9,107 nt of DNA from Bacteroidota bacterium (GTDB lineage: Bacteria; Bacteroidota; Bacteroidia; B-17B0; B-17BO): contig JANXRU010000100.1 in NCBI GenBank assembly GCA_025356715.1, positions 1 to 9,107 of the forward strand. The letters run 5' to 3'. A program made the translations under genes and the position numbers. This document shows positions 6,901 to 9,107 of this stretch, piece by piece. Position 1 is the first letter of the stretch; the number at the start of each line of letters is the position of its first letter. The notes under the pieces were generated by a model, which saw nothing but the letters and a program-made list of their open reading frames with translations, was not told where the DNA came from and searched no databases.

Positions 6901-7359
6901 TGGACAAAAGAAAATAACAATAAATTACCAAACGTGCCTGTATTTATGTTGCGTCAACAAACACATAATAGTGCAGATTGTTATAACTCGGGAATGATAT
7001 ATGCTGGAACGCATGGTCGTGGTATTTGGACAAGTGATAATTATTATGATCAATCAGTGGTTGGTATTAATGAGATTACTGCTAAAGATAAAACGATTGT
7101 AAGTACAATTAAATTATATCCTAATCCTACAAGTGATATTACTAACTTATTGTTTAATATTGAAAAATCAGAATCATTAATGCTTAATGTTTATGATTTA
7201 AAAGGTAGTTTAGTAATAAGTAAAAATTTAGGAAAACTTCCTGAAGGAGAGCAATTGATGCAAATTAGCGTTGAAGACTTGATTCCAGGAACATATATTG
7301 TTAGTTTAAACTCTAGTACGGCTATAGTTGGAACAAATAGATTAGTAGTTATAAAATAA
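3982..7359 (+). CDS. Large T9SS-secreted beta-propeller protein with type A C-terminal sorting domain
   Basis: A 1125-residue secreted protein. Residues 1-27 form a signal peptide or signal anchor (MKLNLKSIAYL core); the cleavage site is unclear. Residues 100-460 contain BNR/Asp-box and VPS10/sortilin-like blades: SVNGGTTW (137-144), ISNNAGASW (238-246), SIDKGLTW (338-345), and GGDGGIAKTIDAG (438-450). Residues about 590-790 are a beta-rich, Thr/Ser/Asn-rich segment unlike the blades. Propeller-like strands resume with HTMAWSPDGDHLYVGTDNG (806-824), ITSISVSPNDGQKIVVTTG (880-898) and MIYAGTHGRGIW (1005-1016). Residues 1044-1125 are a T9SS type A sorting domain, from KLYPNPTSDIT through VYDLKGSLV to PGTYIVSLN. 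The protein should cross the outer membrane by the type IX system and end up on the surface or released. It is a single-gene unit with its own promoter and terminator. No catalytic residues could be identified; adhesion or binding is possible, substrate unknown. Confidence 0.88.
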   Translation: MKLNLKSIAYLASGLVMIGAPIALIKSSHYTPRFEENENSKNKAQNWSGAAAYYNLLKADPSTGLIDENARIAGQNEALARMNGGKNLKTSGTSALGLNWSELGPDNVGGRTRAICFDKMNNGVVYAGGNSGGLFKSVNGGTTWSPINDQLSNMIIDCMSQDATGDNIYFGTGEGQGALGGSGNSAFYGGGLFKLNLATNAVTSVTTTTAYTLINKVVCHNTDPNTIYLGTASNGFKISNNAGASWHSAKLATTSASVATSGYITDVKVATDNSYIFTYGSNVYISNSGNDFVALISPTVITATNRSSNEIAISPSNPNVIYLSCVNNTSLLGGVAQSIDKGLTWVKIANSSSTTFDPFKSGGQGQGDYDNCITVDPNNPYHIFLGGASFYTWMGNNSGVGVWVYAAYQFAVGTQQYVHSDLHTFVWDPFNSSTMLIGGDGGIAKTIDAGVSYVTSNKGYNVTQPYAIAFERYPSGGLSGIPVGGAMSGNQDNGTTYVSGLFNGPKGSYPVNGGDGNYCDFSHINSTAVFSSIYYGQVDRSATTAQNSGSEFYDAEYGSTAAANNNGPGDGAFASFVTPIRMWETTTDYTSIDSVDFTAISVKNNAAGTGNGGAKSFKSITLKTNNSAIFDSLYVTLGSTKVGINYTVPNLTYTAIAGVGTGSYVVTKRDYYYTVSSNASTVTATSFVAMNDYDSLKISFATAPTSGTTIKTELTQKYVAGGSVQINTKATTGVKFGFNLPINVPARATVRIPDIVQARLAVGVNGKVFVVKRPLNFSVTPDWVQVASSLSKDETNTVTGFSGVVHTMAWSPDGDHLYVGTDNGWLYRISHLHGLRDSVGDKSSKHAVDSLFNGINTTGNASNTLTPIRCTRIGVFGNVITSISVSPNDGQKIVVTTGSYGSPKVYYATAPDTHPTTATTGLFTAKMGVGATSLISNSPIYSSLIEYKDTKRVLVGTEFGIYGTSDITVANPVWTKENNNKLPNVPVFMLRQQTHNSADCYNSGMIYAGTHGRGIWTSDNYYDQSVVGINEITAKDKTIVSTIKLYPNPTSDITNLLFNIEKSESLMLNVYDLKGSLVISKNLGKLPEGEQLMQISVEDLIPGTYIVSLNSSTAIVGTNRLVVIK

Positions 7360-7374
7360 ATTAGCTCAATTACT

Positions 7375-7407
7375 AAAAGCCCTTGAAAATTATTTTCAAG
7401 GGCTTTT
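7375..7407. terminator. Strong hairpin terminator after the T9SS gene
   Basis: A perfect 15-base-pair stem pairs 7375-7389 (AAAAGCCCTTGAAAA) with 7393-7407, with a 3-base TTA loop and the T-run continuing to 7409. It starts 15 bases after the stop of the large gene. The A-run on the left lets it also serve the minus-strand acetyltransferase gene that converges from the right and ends at 7429. Confidence 0.92.
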
Positions 7408-7428
7408 TTATGTTTGAACTCGAAAAAA

Positions 7429-7860
7429 TTATAATTCTTTTATCATTAAATAGTGTTGAATAATATCCCAAAGTTTAAATGATTTTTCTTTAAGAACATA
7501 ATTTTGAGATTGGTAAAACTGAACAGCATTTTCCCTTGCTTGTAATTCAATTCTATTTATGTGTAATAATTTTGCTTCGCTTTCGAGTTTGTTTACGATC
7601 ATTTTTCCTAACCCTCTTCCTTGGTAGTTTGGATGAACTGCCATGTATCGAATTAAACCAACGTTTTCATTGTTAATTTGTAAGCGTCCACAGGCGATTA
7701 TTTTCCCGCTTTCTTCAATATAAGCATTAATAGAGCTTTCTTCAAAATTATCAGTTGCTGTTTCGATAGGTTGATTCCATGGCTTGCGTAGAACCTCAAA
7801 TCGTAAATCAATGATTTGATTAATGGTTGATCGGTTCGATGCTAGATTTACAGTATTCAT
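7429..7860 (-). CDS. GNAT family N-acetyltransferase
   Basis: A 143-residue single-domain acetyltransferase that should transfer the acetyl group of acetyl-CoA to an amine; the acceptor is unknown. The start region LRFEVLRKPWNQP (19-31) is followed by the acetyl-CoA-binding motif A, MAVHPNYQGRGLGKMIV (73-89), with the QGRGLG pyrophosphate loop, and motif B, ARENAVQFYQSQNYV (108-122). The reading frame is open upstream to another ATG at 7926, but that start would overlap the preceding gene by 62 bases and add a 22-residue extension with no family match. The ATG at 7860 begins 4 bases after the upstream stop and is preferred. It is cotranscribed with the other acetyltransferase gene and probably ends at the hairpin at 7375-7407. 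Confidence 0.87.
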   Translation of the reverse strand: MNTVNLASNRSTINQIIDLRFEVLRKPWNQPIETATDNFEESSINAYIEESGKIIACGRLQINNENVGLIRYMAVHPNYQGRGLGKMIVNKLESEAKLLHINRIELQARENAVQFYQSQNYVLKEKSFKLWDIIQHYLMIKEL

Positions 7861-7864
7861 TTTT

Positions 7865-8392
7865 TTATTTATTATAATTTGGGTTGAACCATGCCATGGG
7901 AATATCAGCCTCAAAATTACCACCATGATTGGCGATGCGATTTTTAAATGTACCTTCTTTATTAAATCCTATAGTATGATAAAAAGAAATGGCTTGAGTA
8001 TTACTTTCTCTTACAATCAGTTCAATACGTAGGATGTCATTTCTGTATTTTTCTACGTAAGATAACATATAAGTGAATAATAACTTTCCGAGCCCTTGGC
8101 CTTGAAAATCGAGATGAACGATAATTGTTAAATCAGAGAGAATATGATTAAACACTTTTGGTTCAGGTTTATAACAATGTATTTCTGCTAGTAGTTCATC
8201 CTGCTGATTAGGGTTTTCTATTACGAAACACAGGCCATTTAAAATGGATTTTTCAATATTTGTAACAATGTATGTATTTGTTATTTCAGATTCTTCTCTT
8301 GCAATGCCTCCAGTTTTTTTTGCTACTAATTTATAAAGTTTCTTTAATGCAGCGGCATCATCTAAAGTTGCAAATCGTATTTTGTAATCCAT
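7865..8392 (-). CDS. GNAT family N-acetyltransferase
   Basis: A 175-residue acetyltransferase. It opens with IRFATLDDAAALKKLYKLV, the usual first strand and helix of GNAT proteins. Motif A is TIIVHLDFQGQGLGKLLF (89-106), containing QGQGLGK for the acetyl-CoA pyrophosphate, and motif B is VRESNTQAISFYHTIGFNKEG (127-147). It looks closest to acetyltransferases that act on small molecules or protein amino groups, but the substrate cannot be read from the sequence. It is the first of two head-to-tail GNAT genes, starts 31 bases from the terminator hairpin of the upstream Fe-S gene, and so probably has its own promoter in that short spacer, though I could not identify one. It shares only the general GNAT core with the next gene, so this is not clearly a recent duplication. 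Confidence 0.88.
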   Translation of the reverse strand: MDYKIRFATLDDAAALKKLYKLVAKKTGGIAREESEITNTYIVTNIEKSILNGLCFVIENPNQQDELLAEIHCYKPEPKVFNHILSDLTIIVHLDFQGQGLGKLLFTYMLSYVEKYRNDILRIELIVRESNTQAISFYHTIGFNKEGTFKNRIANHGGNFEADIPMAWFNPNYNK

Positions 8393-8422
8393 AATATTAT
8401 TTTTTTGAAAAACATGCAGAAT

Positions 8423-8458
8423 AAAAAAATCCTATTCGTTATAGAATAGGATTTTTTT
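8423..8458. terminator. Hairpin terminator after the NifU-domain gene
   Basis: A perfect 15-base-pair stem joins 8423-8437 (A-run plus TCCTATTC) to 8444-8458 (GAATAGGA plus T-run), with a 6-base loop. On the minus strand it lies 15 bases beyond the stop of the NifU-domain gene and ends in a T-run, separating that unit from the acetyltransferase pair. Confidence 0.9.
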
Positions 8459-8473
8459 ATAAATATTAAACCA

Positions 8474-8713
8474 TTAAAATCGAGTGGCCTGTACGGATGT
8501 TATTTCAGGAACGGCTCGTTTAATTGTTTCTTCGATTCCAGCTTTCATGGTCATGTGACTCATGCTGCAAGTACTACAGGCGCCTTTTAATTCGAGCATA
8601 GCTGTATTCCCTCCAACAATCTCAATTAGCTCTACATCGCCGCCATCTGCCTCTAAGTAGGGACGAATAGACTTCAATGCTTCTTCTACTTTATTAAAAA
8701 GGATTTGACCCAT
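8474..8713 (-). CDS. NifU C-terminal-domain Fe-S scaffold/carrier protein
   Basis: A 79-residue protein that is a complete stand-alone NifU C-terminal (Nfu-type) domain. It begins KVEEALKSIRPYLEADGGDVELIEI, the family signature with LxADGGD, and has the cluster-binding motif GACSTCSMS with Cys46 and Cys49 (CxxC), followed by MTMKAGIEETIKRAVPEI. Proteins of this type bind a [4Fe-4S] or [2Fe-2S] cluster, usually at a dimer interface, and hand it to target enzymes in the cytoplasm. In many Bacteroidota a protein of this size occurs beside an Mrp/ApbC-type ATPase; here the upstream neighbour is instead the isocitrate dehydrogenase gene, 36 bases away, and cotranscription is plausible. The CxxC pair is intact, so it is probably functional. 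Confidence 0.92.
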   Translation of the reverse strand: MGQILFNKVEEALKSIRPYLEADGGDVELIEIVGGNTAMLELKGACSTCSMSHMTMKAGIEETIKRAVPEITSVQATRF

Positions 8714-8749
8714 GAATTTATATTTTCGACTTTACGCTGAGTTAAGGAA

Positions 8750-9107
8750 TTATTTTCCTAATTTCTTTTTTAAATTAGAATCGATTGCATCTAAAAATTC
8801 TTCAGTATATAAATAATGTTCGCCATGGTTTACTTTATTACCATGAGTACATACAGCTAAATCCTTAGTCATTTTCCCACTCTCAACCGTTTCAACACAA
8901 ACTTGTTCTAATGCATGGCAAAAATTAATTAACTCTTGGTTTTTGTCTAATTTTCCACGGAATTCTAAACCGCGAGTCCAAGCAAAAATACTAGCAATTG
9001 GATTTGTTGAGGTTGGTTTTCCGTTTTGATGATCTCTGAAATGACGGGTTACAGTACCATGAGCAGCTTCAGCTTCCATAATTGTTCCATCTGGCGTAAT
9101 TAATACA
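8750..9107 (-). CDS. icd: NADP-dependent isocitrate dehydrogenase, C-terminal part (partial, cut by window edge)
   Basis: The minus-strand frame is open to the right edge and gives 118 residues up to a TAA at 8750. It reads [26 protein letters not shown], then [23 protein letters not shown], and later [11 protein letters not shown]. These are hallmarks of the eukaryote-like (type II, homodimeric) NADP-dependent isocitrate dehydrogenase, which converts isocitrate to 2-oxoglutarate with NADPH and CO2 in the TCA cycle. HGTVTRH lies in the cofactor-binding region, and the arginine and histidine there are consistent with NADP use. The internal ATG at 9077-9079 is not a start because homologous sequence continues upstream of it. 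The family is about 400 residues long, so roughly the last 30 percent is present. It probably heads a unit with the NifU-domain gene. Confidence 0.93.
   Translation of the reverse strand, partial: VLITPDGTIMEAEAAHGTVTRHFRDHQNGKPTSTNPIASIFAWTRGLEFRGKLDKNQELINFCHALEQVCVETVESGKMTKDLAVCTHGNKVNHGEHYLYTEEFLDAIDSNLKKKLGK

Noticed and set aside
6815..6997. Plus-strand open frame of 60 codons
   Set aside because: It lies wholly inside the T9SS-protein gene in another frame and looks like a chance frame in AT-rich DNA.
7861..7926. Upstream extension of the downstream acetyltransferase to an ATG at 7926
   Set aside because: It would overlap the preceding gene by 62 bases and adds residues with no GNAT similarity; the ATG at 7860 fits the spacing.
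7823..8032. Plus-strand open frame of 69 codons
   Set aside because: It is antisense to the junction of the two acetyltransferase genes, both of which have clear GNAT motifs.

Overview
The window is AT-rich DNA from a Bacteroidota organism, probably a Flavobacteriales/Sphingobacteriales-type lineage. The evidence is a large secreted protein ending in a type IX secretion (T9SS) type A sorting domain, promoter elements of the Bacteroidota form TAnnTTTG, near-absence of Shine-Dalgarno sequences, and a gene set (DUF5777-type barrel, YceI, small cytochrome-like lipoproteins, eukaryote-like NADP isocitrate dehydrogenase) familiar from that phylum. No mobile element, tRNA, rRNA, CRISPR array or phage gene was seen.

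Left part (1-2680): the N-terminus of a response regulator runs off the left edge on the minus strand. Divergent from it is a compact four-gene plus-strand cluster: two paralogous lipoproteins with unusual haem-binding motifs (CX4CH and CX3CH), a DUF5777-like outer-membrane beta-barrel, and a secreted YceI-family protein. A perfect-stem hairpin terminator follows. All four products carry export signals, so the cluster looks like an envelope module, possibly for electron transfer or handling of a lipophilic cofactor. A TTCAGA direct repeat with 11-bp spacing sits in the divergent promoter region.

Middle (2674-7410): a minus-strand lytic transglycosylase of the SLT/GH23 type and, divergently, a 1125-residue T9SS-secreted beta-propeller protein whose propeller is interrupted by a roughly 200-residue beta-rich insert. 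They are separated by a 333-base AT-rich spacer holding a good Bacteroidota promoter for the large gene. A strong hairpin terminator follows the large gene.

Right part (7429-9107), all minus strand: an isocitrate dehydrogenase C-terminus (cut by the right edge), a small stand-alone NifU C-terminal-domain Fe-S protein, a terminator, and two GNAT acetyltransferases arranged head to tail with a 4-base gap. These are mostly ordinary housekeeping or accessory genes. The most interesting part is the four-gene envelope cluster with non-canonical haem motifs.
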